Positions 18,344-28,246 of a DNA stretch of 64,000 nt are shown here, piece by piece. Source of the DNA: Okeania sp. KiyG1. Its GTDB lineage: Bacteria > Cyanobacteriota > Cyanobacteriia > Cyanobacteriales > Microcoleaceae. The position numbers and the translations under genes are program-made. Each line of letters starts with the position of its first letter. Position 1 is the stretch's first letter. The stretch lies in contig NZ_BLZO01000075.1 of the NCBI RefSeq assembly GCF_014132355.1, positions 1 to 64,000 on the forward strand, written 5' to 3'. The notes below the pieces were generated by a model, which saw only the letters and a list, made by a program, of their open reading frames with translations, did not search any database and was not told the DNA's origin.

Positions 18344-19546
18344 ATGAAAGCTAGATTTAAGTATCGTATATATCCAACAGCGGGACAAAAATACCGATTA
18401 GCAAAGCTATTTGGTTGTGTCCGCGTTGTTTGGAATGATAGCCTAGCTTTCTGCCAGGAGAAATACAAGTTAGGAGAAAAGAAACCTGGTAGCTCTGAAC
18501 TACAAAAACAGTTCATTACTCAAGCTAAAAAGGCTGAAGACAGAGAATGGCTATCAGAAGTTTCTGCTATACCATTGCAGCAATCTTTAAATGATTTAAA
18601 CCAAGCTTATCAAAACTTTTTTAAATCAACTAGAGGCCAAAGAAAAGGTAAGCCGATCAGACCTCCTAAATTTAAAACTAGAAAGTCAAAGCAAACTGCT
18701 AGATTTACAAGAGGAGGTTTTAAAGTTGGTCAGCATAAAGTATATTTAGCTAAGATTGGAAAACTCAAGATAGTTTGGTCTAGAGAGTTACCTGCTCCTC
18801 CATCATCAGTAACTATTATTAAAGACTCAGCTAATAGATATTTCTTAAGTTTTGTAGTAGAAACTTGTGCCACAATATTGCCTCAGATTGATAATTCTGT
18901 GGGGATAGACTTAGGCATCAAAACCTTTGCTACATTTAGCGATGGTACAAAGGTTGATGCTCCTAAACCATTGAAAAAGCGGATTAAAAAGTATCGAAAG
19001 TTAAGTAAATCATTATCCAAGAAAACTTTAAAGTCTAAACGATATGAAAAAGCTAGATTGAGAGTAGCTAAATTTCATGCAAAACTCAAAGACACTAGGA
19101 CAGATTTTCTGCATAAATTATCCACTGAAATAATTCGTGAAAACCAAACAATTGTTTTAGAGGATTTGAATGTATCTGGTATGGTGAAAAACCGTAAATT
19201 ATCCAGAGCAATATCAGATTTAGGTTGGCGGACATTCCGAACACTTCTAGAAGGTAAAGCAGAAAAATACGGTCGGGATTTGAGAGTAATTAATCGTTGG
19301 GAGCCAACCAGCCAAAAATGCAGTTGTTGTGGTTTTCATGGAGGCAAATTAGACCTTCAAGTGAGAGAGTGGGAGTGCCTTAACTGTGGTGCTAAACACG
19401 ATCGCGATACCAACGCAGCGATAAATATATTAGTCGCGGGCGGGCAGTCCGAGACATTAAACGGACGCGGAGGCAAGCGTAAGACTACCGTCAAGGTAGC
19501 AGCAGCCTGTGAAACGTCAACCCCCCGAGGAGCTATAGCTCGGTAG
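18344..19546 (+). CDS. tnpB: TnpB RNA-guided nuclease
   Basis: A 400-residue protein with the TnpB/Fanzor/Cas12-like layout: N-terminal KARFKYRIYPTAGQKYRLAK (wedge domain), helical REC part, and a split RuvC. RuvC residues are Asp189 (GIDLGIKTFA), Glu273 (VLEDLNVSGM) and Asp355 (HDRDTNAAI). The zinc knuckle is Cys326/Cys329 (CSCC) with Cys345/Cys348 (CLNC). All catalytic positions are present, so nuclease activity is likely. Family members use an RNA from the element's right end to cut DNA next to the element's target motif, which keeps the element in place after excision. The expected motif here is TTAC. The ATG is preceded by GTCAGATT without a clear ribosome site. Confidence 0.9.
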   Translation: MKARFKYRIYPTAGQKYRLAKLFGCVRVVWNDSLAFCQEKYKLGEKKPGSSELQKQFITQAKKAEDREWLSEVSAIPLQQSLNDLNQAYQNFFKSTRGQRKGKPIRPPKFKTRKSKQTARFTRGGFKVGQHKVYLAKIGKLKIVWSRELPAPPSSVTIIKDSANRYFLSFVVETCATILPQIDNSVGIDLGIKTFATFSDGTKVDAPKPLKKRIKKYRKLSKSLSKKTLKSKRYEKARLRVAKFHAKLKDTRTDFLHKLSTEIIRENQTIVLEDLNVSGMVKNRKLSRAISDLGWRTFRTLLEGKAEKYGRDLRVINRWEPTSQKCSCCGFHGGKLDLQVREWECLNCGAKHDRDTNAAINILVAGGQSETLNGRGGKRKTTVKVAAACETSTPRGAIAR

Positions 19547-19578
19547 GAATCCCCGTGCCTTTAGGCCGGGGAGGATGT
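19420..19578 (+). ncRNA. Probable omegaRNA scaffold at the right end of the TnpB element
   Basis: By analogy with characterised TnpB systems the guide RNA overlaps the 3' end of tnpB and runs to the element border. This segment is GC-rich against its surroundings, contains several stems (for example CCCCG..CGGGG around 19551-19571) and is conserved in the second copy. The guide would then be the flanking DNA starting CAAATTCTGTTTTGGC at 19579. RNA borders are inferred. Confidence 0.5.
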
Positions 19579-19844
19579 CAAATTCTGTTTTGGCAATAGC
19601 AGTAGAAGCTCGAGTATGTTCTTCGTGAACTAGCGCTCCTTCACCAAAAACATCACCTTTTTTAATTGTTTCCACAACTTGACCATTAACAAATAATTCG
19701 ACAACTCCTTCAATAATTCCATACATTACATCAGCTTTTTGCCCATCTTCAAAAATTACATCTCCTGGTGCAAAAGTTTTTTGATCTAGATGTTTGTGAA
19801 ATAATTCTACAGTTTTTGCTGGTTCTAACATAACTATGTATCTC

Positions 19845-20120
19845 CTATTTTAACTGAGGATTAGAGTTATAGTAATCCCAGGGATTATATTCATTAGCCT
19901 TCAGTTCTTGGACTTCTTCAATTGTTAGCCCAAACAGGAATAAATTTTCCTCTCCCACTTCCTGGGGAATTTCCACATTTGCACCATCTAAAGTACCAAT
20001 AGTCAAAGCGCCATTGAGAGAAAATTTCATATTTCCCGTACCAGAAGCTTCTTTTATGATTAGTATAGTGTATAGTTCATCTTGTATAATTCCAGTTTGA
20101 TTCAAAAAGCCAAAAGGCAA
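19845..20120 (-). pseudogene. glgP: Glycogen phosphorylase C-terminal fragment
   Basis: [20 protein letters not shown] then [20 protein letters not shown] is the pyridoxal-phosphate region of glycogen/alpha-glucan phosphorylase. It is followed by [20 protein letters not shown] and [10 protein letters not shown] stop (TAG) cuts it there, about 100 residues before the normal end. Upstream of EASGTG the reading ([19 protein letters not shown]) no longer resembles the family. A whole enzyme has over 800 residues, so this is a remnant. Its stop codon lies within the leader of the cyclic-nucleotide-binding gene, 13 bases from its ATG, which suggests a deletion fused the two. Confidence 0.8.
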
Positions 20121-20273
20121 AAAAATATAACCATGACTATTAGTATATCCCAGATTCTAGAAGATTTGCCTCAACGTATTAGCATTTTCAGGCTTTAAAA
20201 CATTGCCGATCCTCTGTCTTTGAACTGAAATGACTTTTAAAAATTCAAAATTATTTATTTCTAGATACCTTTT

Positions 20274-21056
20274 ATGAAGACAATGCACAATATTACAGCC
20301 AAGCAAGAATTGAACCAACAACTCCAATCTTCCTCATCAGTTTCCCCTAAACTTGCAGAAACTATCACACAAAAAAAACAATGGACGATAGAAGATGTGC
20401 AGAATATTATTGAGGAGCGACAGAAGAAACTCGAAAATCAACCACTTTTTAAAGCCCTTGATAATTCTTCCCAGATTGATGATCTGCAAGCTATTGCTCC
20501 CCACTTTTACTTCTTCATCTTGATATTCCAAGATATGCTACGGCTCACTCATAACCTAATTTCCGACTCTGTCCTCAAAAAAGTTGCAGCAAGTTTGATG
20601 GCAGAAGATGCAGGACACGAGCAATGGTATTTGTTTGACATCGAACAACTCAATTGCAAACGGGATATCTCCTGGGTATTCGGAGCCACTCACCAACCTG
20701 TGCGAGACTTTGCTTATGGACTTATCGGCGATCTTTTATATATTAGCGATGACAGAATTCGCATTATATTCCCATTGGTCTTAGAAGCAACTGCAAAGGT
20801 GTTCTTCAAATATCTAGTCGATCTAGTCCAGCGTTGTGGCTATAACCAGTCCCTACAGTACTTTGGTACTTACCATCAGGAAATTGAAATGAACCACAAT
20901 ATTCATCAAGATGGAAATGAGGAACTGCATAACATTGAGTTTGACGAGAATACATATCGGGAAGCAGTCGCTTTCATCCACCGATGCTTTGACTATTTCG
21001 AGTGTTTTGCAGACCATCTCGAATGCCAACGAGCAGATGGAATAGGTAAGGAATGA
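20274..21056 (+). CDS. Haem-oxygenase-like diiron/iron-containing redox enzyme
   Basis: A 260-residue, mostly helical protein. Helix signatures with potential metal ligands are LMAEDAGHEQW (Glu111, His115), LVLEATAKVFF (Glu171) and GTYHQEIEMNH (His201, Glu205, His208). This set matches the iron-containing redox / haem-oxygenase-like oxidase group, whose members oxidise or cleave small substrates (UndA-, BesC- or TenA-like relatives). The exact reaction cannot be told. The ATG is preceded by TACCTTTT without a strong ribosome site. A second ATG three codons later is possible. Neighbours are a glgP remnant and repeats, so there is no biosynthetic context. Confidence 0.7.
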   Translation: MKTMHNITAKQELNQQLQSSSSVSPKLAETITQKKQWTIEDVQNIIEERQKKLENQPLFKALDNSSQIDDLQAIAPHFYFFILIFQDMLRLTHNLISDSVLKKVAASLMAEDAGHEQWYLFDIEQLNCKRDISWVFGATHQPVRDFAYGLIGDLLYISDDRIRIIFPLVLEATAKVFFKYLVDLVQRCGYNQSLQYFGTYHQEIEMNHNIHQDGNEELHNIEFDENTYREAVAFIHRCFDYFECFADHLECQRADGIGKE

Positions 21057-21065
21057 TAGCTATTT

Positions 21066-21269
21066 AGGGTTTGCGCTTCACTAGTCTTTTAGTAGGGGTA
21101 GGAGACAGGAGACAGGAAGAACGGGGAATGAGCTAGGAGGTAGGAGTAAGAATTGTAAGAATGATTTTGCTGCCATAGTCAACCCAAAATACTAGCTTTT
21201 TGAGCGTTTTCAACTGAAACAGGCGCACTGCAATTCGCGATTCAAAATGCTCAAACCTTTATTTATCAA
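21066..21269 (+). mobile_element. MITE-like element (AGGGTTTGCGC end), truncated by another element
   Basis: ATTT followed by AGGGTTTGCGCTT repeats the left end of the element at 12811. The interior CCAAAATACTAGC and AAAATGCT words also match. At 21270 the TAGACATCTCC element interrupts it and no right end is found after 21380. Confidence 0.5.
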
Positions 21270-21380
21270 TAGACATCTCCGAAAAAGAGGGAGTAGGCAG
21301 TAGGCAGTAGGCAGTAGGGGATAAGAATTGATAATTTATGTGCGACAATTGATTTGATTTTTTATTCTTGGAGATGTCTA
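21270..21380. mobile_element. MITE with TAGACATCTCC ends (111 bp)
   Basis: Perfect 11-base inverted termini: TAGACATCTCC at 21270 and GGAGATGTCTA ending at 21380. The interior has AGTAGGC heptamers and an AT-rich right half. Another complete copy lies at 59357-59472, with partial copies at 318-352 and 52352. It sits inside the preceding element. Confidence 0.7.
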
Positions 21381-21718
21381 ATACTTTTATATAGCAATGT
21401 GCGCTGGCATATTTACAAATTTCAGGAACTGTCCAATAGCTAAAAGTTTTATATTATTCCAACGGAGATGCTACGCAAACAGCTTTTTATCCCCCCTACT
21501 GCCTATTGCCTATTGCCAGATGAGCTGCGCGCAGCGCTATATTTGATCGGTAATATCATGTCCGGATAATTAGTGATGAAAAAATCTTCTCTTCTTCTTT
21601 CCTATTTTTCTTCCCTCCTGTAGGGGCGTTAGCGTCAGCTATGCGTCAGCAAACGGCCGAAAGCTTGCGCATAACTATCGTTAACGCCCCTACTTCTTCC
21701 TTCTTCCTTCTTCCTTAC

Positions 21719-23178
21719 CGAAAAATTGGGGTATGCGCCTCGCCCATAAGCGGGCGACTTTTTAGTTGATTTTATTTCTATAAATATGTTATAATACTAT
21801 TAGTTTAAATAGGAATTATGAAAGCTAGATTTAAGTATCGCATATATCCAACACCGGGACAAAAATACCGATTAGCCAAGCTATTTGGTTGTGTTTGCTG
21901 GCGCAACACTTCGTGAACTGTGGTTTGGAATGATAGTCTAGCTTGTTGCCTGTGAAAAGTATCAATTAGGAGAGAATAAACCTACTAACTCCGAGCTACA
22001 AAAACAGTTTATCACTCAATCGAAAAAGACTGAAGACAGAGAATGGCTATCAGAAGTTTCTGCTATACCATTGCAGCAATCTTTAAATGATTTAAATCAG
22101 GCTTATCAAAACTTTTTTAAATCGACTAAAGGCCAGAGAAAAGGTAAGCCTGTTAAACCTCCTAAATTCATGCATCAGGAAATCACGCGCAGACTGCTAG
22201 GTTTACACTCATGAGGGTTTAAAGTTGGTCAACACAAAGTTTATTTAGCCAAAATTGGGAAGCTGAAAATAGTTTCGCCTGTGAGAATTACCTACTGTTC
22301 CATCATCAGTAACAGTAATCAAAGACGTAGGGGCGAACGGCCGTTCGCCCCTACATAGATATTTCTTGAGTTTTGTAGTAGAAATACAACCAGAAGTATT
22401 ACCTAAAACTGATAATTCAGTAGGCATAGATTTAGGTATTAAAACTTTTGCTACATTTAGTGACGGTACACAGGTTGATGCTCCTAAGCCACTGAAGAAA
22501 CGAATTAAGAAATTAAGAAAGGTAAAGTTTGTCATTATCTCATAAAACTAAAGGGTCAAAAAGGTATGAAAAAGCAAGGATTAGAGTTGCTAAGTTCCAT
22601 GCCAAGCTGAAAGATACGCTTGACAGATTTTCTACATAAATTATCTACTGAAATAATTCGTGAAAACCAAACAATTATTTTAGAAGTATAACAACGTTTC
22701 TGGAATGGTTAAAAAGCGGTGCGACCCCGCGACGACGCCAGCTCGCTTGCGGAACGCGCACCAAGAGACCGTAAGTTATCTAGAGCAATATCTGATTTAG
22801 GTTGGAGACAATTCCGGACATTTTTAGATGGAATTGCTGAAAAATATGGTCGTGATTTCAGAGTAATTAGTCGCCCTTGAGCCAACATCCCAAGTTTGCT
22901 CAAATTGTGGCTTTAAAGGTGGGAAGCTAGACCTGAAGGTGCGAGAATGGGAGTGTCTCAACTGTGGTGCAAAACATGATAGAGACGAGAATGCAGCGAT
23001 AAATATATTAGTCGCGGGCGGGCAGTCCGAGACATTAAACGGACGCGGAGGCAAGCGTAAGACTACTGCAAAAGTAGCAGCAGCCTGTGTTAGCGGAGCT
23101 TTGCGCTAGCAAAACGTCAACCCACCGAAGAGCTAAGGCTCGGTAGGAATCCCCGCGCCTTTAGGCCGGGGAGGATGT
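21719..23178 (+). mobile_element. IS200/IS605-group element with decayed tnpB
   Basis: Preceded by TTAC (21715-21718) and starting CGAAAAATTGGGG, then GCCTCGCCCATAAGCGGGCG. It ends with GCCTTTAGGCCGGGGAGGAT then GT, as in the copy at 18246. It is about 130 bp longer than that copy because short GC-rich palindromes have been inserted in several places. A promoter-like TTATAATA at about 21789 remains. Confidence 0.85.
21818..23146 (+). pseudogene. tnpB: Decayed tnpB with small palindromic inserts
   Basis: Aligned by eye to the intact copy, the gene begins MKARFKYRIYPTPGQKYRLA and ends at TAG 23144-23146, but carries many frameshifts. Four inserts stand out: GCTGGCGCAACACTTCGTGA at about 21897, GTAGGGGCGAACGG/CCGTTCGCCCCTAC at 22327-22355, a ~50-base GC-rich piece at about 22720-22770, and TTAGCGGAGCTTTGCGCTAG at about 23089. 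Other changes are single-base indels. Zinc-knuckle codons (CSNCGF, CLNCGA) and HDRDENAA remain recognisable. It cannot encode a working nuclease. Its RNA end is also invaded. Confidence 0.85.
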
Positions 23179-23217
23179 CAACCTCTCTATACAATACCGA
23201 TGCTACCGGACATGATA

Positions 23218-23505
23218 TGACTCCTGACTCCTGACTCCTCTCTCGTTATTTAAACTATTCAACCGGACATAATATAAGCCCTATTTAAGCTGCCTGTGTT
23301 GGGTAAGCGATCGCTTTTCTCAAGATATTTTGTGATTAAGTGCTTTTGCCGATCAAGCGCCTCACGTCACAACCAAAACCCTGTAGGAGCTAATGGCCAT
23401 TAGCCCCTATAGTGGTCTACCGAAATGAAAACCGCTGTAAACCCAGTCCTTAAGGATAGAGTTTTGGCTCTTTGTGGGATGGGGTAATTCTTCTACCTTC
23501 TTAAG
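23218..23505. other. Spacer with MITE fragments, no gene
   Basis: TCCTGAC heptamers, a second GGACATAATAT end fragment (23265-23277), a HIP1-like GCGATCGC site, and a small palindrome TAATGGCCATTA (23393-23404). Confidence 0.5.
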
Positions 23506-25139
<1,634 letters not shown>

Positions 25140-25501
25140 AAAGTTTATTCCTATTTTACAACTTTCTATATTAGAGGAATTCCTGCCAAAGTCTTATAAT
25201 ATCTAGTTTTTTCGTCAATTAATGCTTAAGTTGATATCTACTCCTATTGCATCATGGCCATTAATATTTTTATAACTCATAGCTTGACTGTTTCTGTTTT
25301 AACTTTTACACCAAATATGACGCGTTTGAATAATTAATTTTTTGGTGTTGAGCAAATGTGCTTATGGTTAAGATCGGGTTAATAACATAGAGAATTTTTG
25401 AGCTACAAAAATCTAAATTTTTAATAAAGAAAAAGTAGATTGCAATGGATAATCTGTTACTGATTGAATTAATTAATACTCCTTTAAAATTCTCTACAAT
25501 T
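25140..25501. promoter_or_regulatory. Upstream region of the DUF4347 array
   Basis: Divergent spacer between pgm and the first array gene. AT-rich, no mobile repeat, so it probably holds both promoters. An in-frame ATG at 25445 could extend the first gene by 19 residues, but the paralogues begin at MNQTKLLFIDSK (25502), which I prefer. Confidence 0.45.
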
Positions 25502-28156
25502 ATGAATCAAACCAAACTTTTATTCATCGACTCTAAGGTAGAAAATTACCATAATTTAATTTCAGAGATTGACCTTGATACAAAAGTATTTATTCTACAA
25601 CCCAATGGAAATGGTATAGACCAAATAGCTGAAAACTTAGGTAAATACCATCTGGTAGAGACAATTCATATTATTTCTCATGGGGCAAAAAATACTTTGT
25701 ACCTGGGAAACAGTATCTTGAATTTAGAAAATATTCATCTATATGCTGAGAGTATTCAACAGTGGGGCAAATGTTTGTCTGCTGATGGAGAAATATTAAT
25801 TTATGGTTGTCAGGTGGCAAGTGGTAAGGAAGGTAAAGAATTTGTCCGACAACTGCATCAACTCACAGGAGCAAATATTGCAGCATCAGAAACTCTGACT
25901 GGAAATGTAAGCAAAGGTGGTAACTGGAATTTAGAGGTAATATTTGGTCAACTCAAGTCAGCATTGGCATTTACCTCAGAAGTTAGGGCAACTTATGCAG
26001 GAGTATTGGCAAATATTGTGGTGGATACTACTGATGATGTAGTAGATAATGCTGATGGTGTGACATCTTTGCGGGAAGCAATTATTGAAGCAAACAATAC
26101 CCCCGAAGATGATACTATTCAATTAACGGCAGGAGAAACATATAATCTGACTATCTCAGGTAGTGATGAAGATGCTGCTGCTACCGGAGATTTAGATATT
26201 GTTGCTGGAGGTGGAGAAATAACAGTTATTTCACAAGGAGGAGAACAAGCTGTTATTGATGCTGGGGGTGAGAGTGGAATAGGCGATCGGGTGTTTCATG
26301 TTTTGGAAGGTGCTGCCCTAAAGTTGGATAATTTAGAAGTTACTAGAGGAGCAATAACTAGCGCTCCTAGTGGTGGTGGCATCTTCAACTACTCAGGTAC
26401 AGTTAGTATTAGCAACAGCACTATTAGCGGTAATTCAGCAACTTATGGTGGTGGTGGCATTGTCAACATATACGGCAGCGCCAGTATTAGCAACAGCACT
26501 ATTAGTGGTAATTTTGCTTTTAGCGGTGGTGGTATTCTCAACTCAGTAGATAGTACAGCAAGTATCAGCAACAGTATTATTAGTGGTAATTTTGCAAACT
26601 TCCCAAATGTAGGTAGTGGTGGAGGTATCAGCAACGATGGCACAGCAATTATCAGCGACAGCACTATCAGTGGCAATTCAGCAGATGATGATGGTGGTGG
26701 GATTGAAAACCTAGATGGCACAGCAATTATTAACGATAGCACTATCAGTGGCAATTCAGCAGATAATGGTGGTGGCATCTCTAACTTATTCTCTGGCACA
26801 GTTAGTATCAGTGATAGCATTATTAGTGGCAACTCAGCAAATAATGGTGGTGGTATTTATAACAAGCTAAATAGCACGCTCAGTATCAGCGACAGCACTA
26901 TTAGCGGTAACTCAGCAAATAATGGTGGTGGTATTTATAATAAGTTTTACAACTCAGCAGGTGTTACAATCAGTATCAGTAACAGCACTATTAGCGGTAA
27001 CTCAGCAAATAATGGAAGTGGTATATACAATTTAGCTGGTACAGCCATCATCAGCAACAGTACCATTACCAATAATGGTAATCCTTCAGACTCAGGAAGT
27101 GCCATTCTCCAAAAAGCTGATTTTAGAACAGTTTATACTCCTGATAATTACTACGACAAATCTTATTACGCCTCCACAACTATTACCTCTAGCATTGTAT
27201 CCGGTAATATCAATAGTGACGTTGAGTCTGTAGAAAGTAACAACCTCTTTATCAGTGGTGGCAACAATCTCATTGGTACAGGTAGCGCCATAAATGACTT
27301 CAACGGTAACAACGACCAAACAGGTATCACCAACCCTCTACTTGCAGACCTAGCAGACAACGGTGGCCCCACCTTCACCCATTTACCCCTCCCCAATAGT
27401 CCCGCCATTGATGCAGGCAGTAATCCCAATGCACTTACCACAGACCAACGAGGCGAACCACGGTTTGTAGGAGAGGGGGTTGATGTTGGTGCTGTAGAAT
27501 TACAAATTCCACTAGAAATTATTGGCATTCCTGAAAGCGAAGTCCTCAATGGTGCAGGTGAAAATGATACCATTACAGGTTTGGCAGGTAATGACACTAT
27601 TAATGGTCGTGGTGGTGATGACCAAATTATTGGTAGTCGAGGTAGCGACTTCCTCTTTGGAAAAAACGGCAACGATACCCTCCAAGGTCGTCAAGGTAAT
27701 GACTTCCTCTTTGGTGGTAATGGTAACGACTCTTTGGTAGGTGGTATTGGTCGCGATCGCTTCAATGGTGGTGCAGGCGACGATACTCTGACTGGTGGTG
27801 CTAGTATTGACCGTTTTATTTTCAATACAACTGATGAATTTAACTCAGATGATATTGGAGTAGATGACATTACTGACTTTGTTCCAGGACAAGATATTAT
27901 TCTCCTAGACAAAAGCACTTTTACTGAAATTACCAGTAACTCAGGAGTAGGTTTCAGCATTAATATTGAATTTGCTATAGTTACCAGTGATGCTGATGCT
28001 GAAACCTCAGAAGCATTCATTGTTTATAACAGTAACAACGGCAAATTGTTTTATAATGCCAATGGTACAGATGCAGAATTTGGCAGTGGTGGTGAATTTG
28101 CTAATCTCACGAATACCGCATCTATTAGTGAGGATGATTTCTTGCTCAGAGGATAA
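25502..28156 (+). CDS. DUF4347 / beta-helix / RTX surface protein, paralogue 1
   Basis: About 884 residues from the ATG at 25502. Domains in order: DUF4347 (about 1-165, LLFIDSKVENYHNLI, HIISHGAK, EILIYGCQVASGKEG, LTGANIAASE), a CSLREA-type segment (VVDNADGVTSLREAIIEAN), and about ten right-handed beta-helix coils with ISNSTISGNSA repeats. Then a choice-of-anchor Q block (DNGGPTFTHLPLPNSPAIDA), RTX nonapeptides (GGNGNDSLVGGIGRD) and a conserved tail ending ASISEDDFLLRG. DUF4347 is frequent at the N-terminus of giant cyanobacterial cell-surface proteins. RTX repeats imply calcium-dependent folding outside the cell, probably by type I export. No classical signal peptide is seen. Likely an adhesin or sheath protein, by inference. 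Confidence 0.85.
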   Translation: MNQTKLLFIDSKVENYHNLISEIDLDTKVFILQPNGNGIDQIAENLGKYHLVETIHIISHGAKNTLYLGNSILNLENIHLYAESIQQWGKCLSADGEILIYGCQVASGKEGKEFVRQLHQLTGANIAASETLTGNVSKGGNWNLEVIFGQLKSALAFTSEVRATYAGVLANIVVDTTDDVVDNADGVTSLREAIIEANNTPEDDTIQLTAGETYNLTISGSDEDAAATGDLDIVAGGGEITVISQGGEQAVIDAGGESGIGDRVFHVLEGAALKLDNLEVTRGAITSAPSGGGIFNYSGTVSISNSTISGNSATYGGGGIVNIYGSASISNSTISGNFAFSGGGILNSVDSTASISNSIISGNFANFPNVGSGGGISNDGTAIISDSTISGNSADDDGGGIENLDGTAIINDSTISGNSADNGGGISNLFSGTVSISDSIISGNSANNGGGIYNKLNSTLSISDSTISGNSANNGGGIYNKFYNSAGVTISISNSTISGNSANNGSGIYNLAGTAIISNSTITNNGNPSDSGSAILQKADFRTVYTPDNYYDKSYYASTTITSSIVSGNINSDVESVESNNLFISGGNNLIGTGSAINDFNGNNDQTGITNPLLADLADNGGPTFTHLPLPNSPAIDAGSNPNALTTDQRGEPRFVGEGVDVGAVELQIPLEIIGIPESEVLNGAGENDTITGLAGNDTINGRGGDDQIIGSRGSDFLFGKNGNDTLQGRQGNDFLFGGNGNDSLVGGIGRDRFNGGAGDDTLTGGASIDRFIFNTTDEFNSDDIGVDDITDFVPGQDIILLDKSTFTEITSNSGVGFSINIEFAIVTSDADAETSEAFIVYNSNNGKLFYNANGTDAEFGSGGEFANLTNTASISEDDFLLRG

Positions 28157-28246
28157 ACTCTTAACATAAAATAATATTAAGAAATTAGGAAATAATACAA
28201 AATGATGGTACATTATTGTAGTTTAACTCTACAACCATCCTAGATT

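Larger units (their letters stand above)
18246..19578 (+). mobile_element. IS200/IS605-group element carrying only tnpB (intact copy)
   Basis: The left boundary follows TTAC (18242-18245) and starts CGAAAAATGGG, then AAGCCTCGCCCATAAGCGGG with a hairpin. The right end has CCCCGTGCCTTTAGGCCGGG then GAGGATGT. No target duplication and no inverted ends, as known for this group. The interrupted reading frame restores exactly if the element is removed, which fixes the borders within one base. A second copy with the same ends lies at 21719-23178, also directly after TTAC. No tnpA is present in either copy, so movement would need a transposase from elsewhere. Confidence 0.85.
18124..19831 (-). pseudogene. 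Cyclic-nucleotide-binding domain gene split by a TnpB element
   Basis: The N-terminal part (19579-19831) reads MLEPAKTVELFHKHLDQKTF, then FAPGDVIFEDGQKADVMYGI and GDVFGEGALVHEEHTRASTA. The C-terminal part (18124-18245) reads GKLAYLDQERFLFVVQETPL then FALSVIRSYSNRLRKIKDSI. Removing 18246-19578 joins them in frame (253 + 122 = 375 nt, 125 codons with stop) into a 124-residue single-domain protein of the cNMP-binding/CRP fold: beta-roll with GDVFGEGAL phosphate cassette, then a final helix, without HTH. The normal phosphate-binding Arg seems to be in EEHTRASTA. GGAG precedes the ATG by nine bases. Cause of inactivation is direct: the inserted element. Confidence 0.9.
21553..23217. mobile_element. 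TATCATGTCCGG MITE disrupted by a TnpB element
   Basis: The left end TATCATGTCCGG (21553) and right end CCGGACATGATA (23206-23217) are inverted copies. Between them lie a GTAGGGGCGTTAGC...AACGCCCCTAC palindrome (21621-21692) and the whole decayed TnpB element (21719-23178). Without the TnpB element the MITE would be about 200 bp, the usual size in this window. The order of events is MITE first, TnpB element second. 21381-21552 holds no gene. Confidence 0.65.

Noticed and set aside
22245-23054. Minus-strand frames over the decayed tnpB
   Set aside because: They are antisense to a recognisable pseudogene and have no support of their own.
25445-25501. Start of the first DUF4347 gene at 25445
   Set aside because: The three other paralogues begin at the following Met (MNQTKLLFIDSK or MILFIDSK), and the extra 19 residues have no counterpart.
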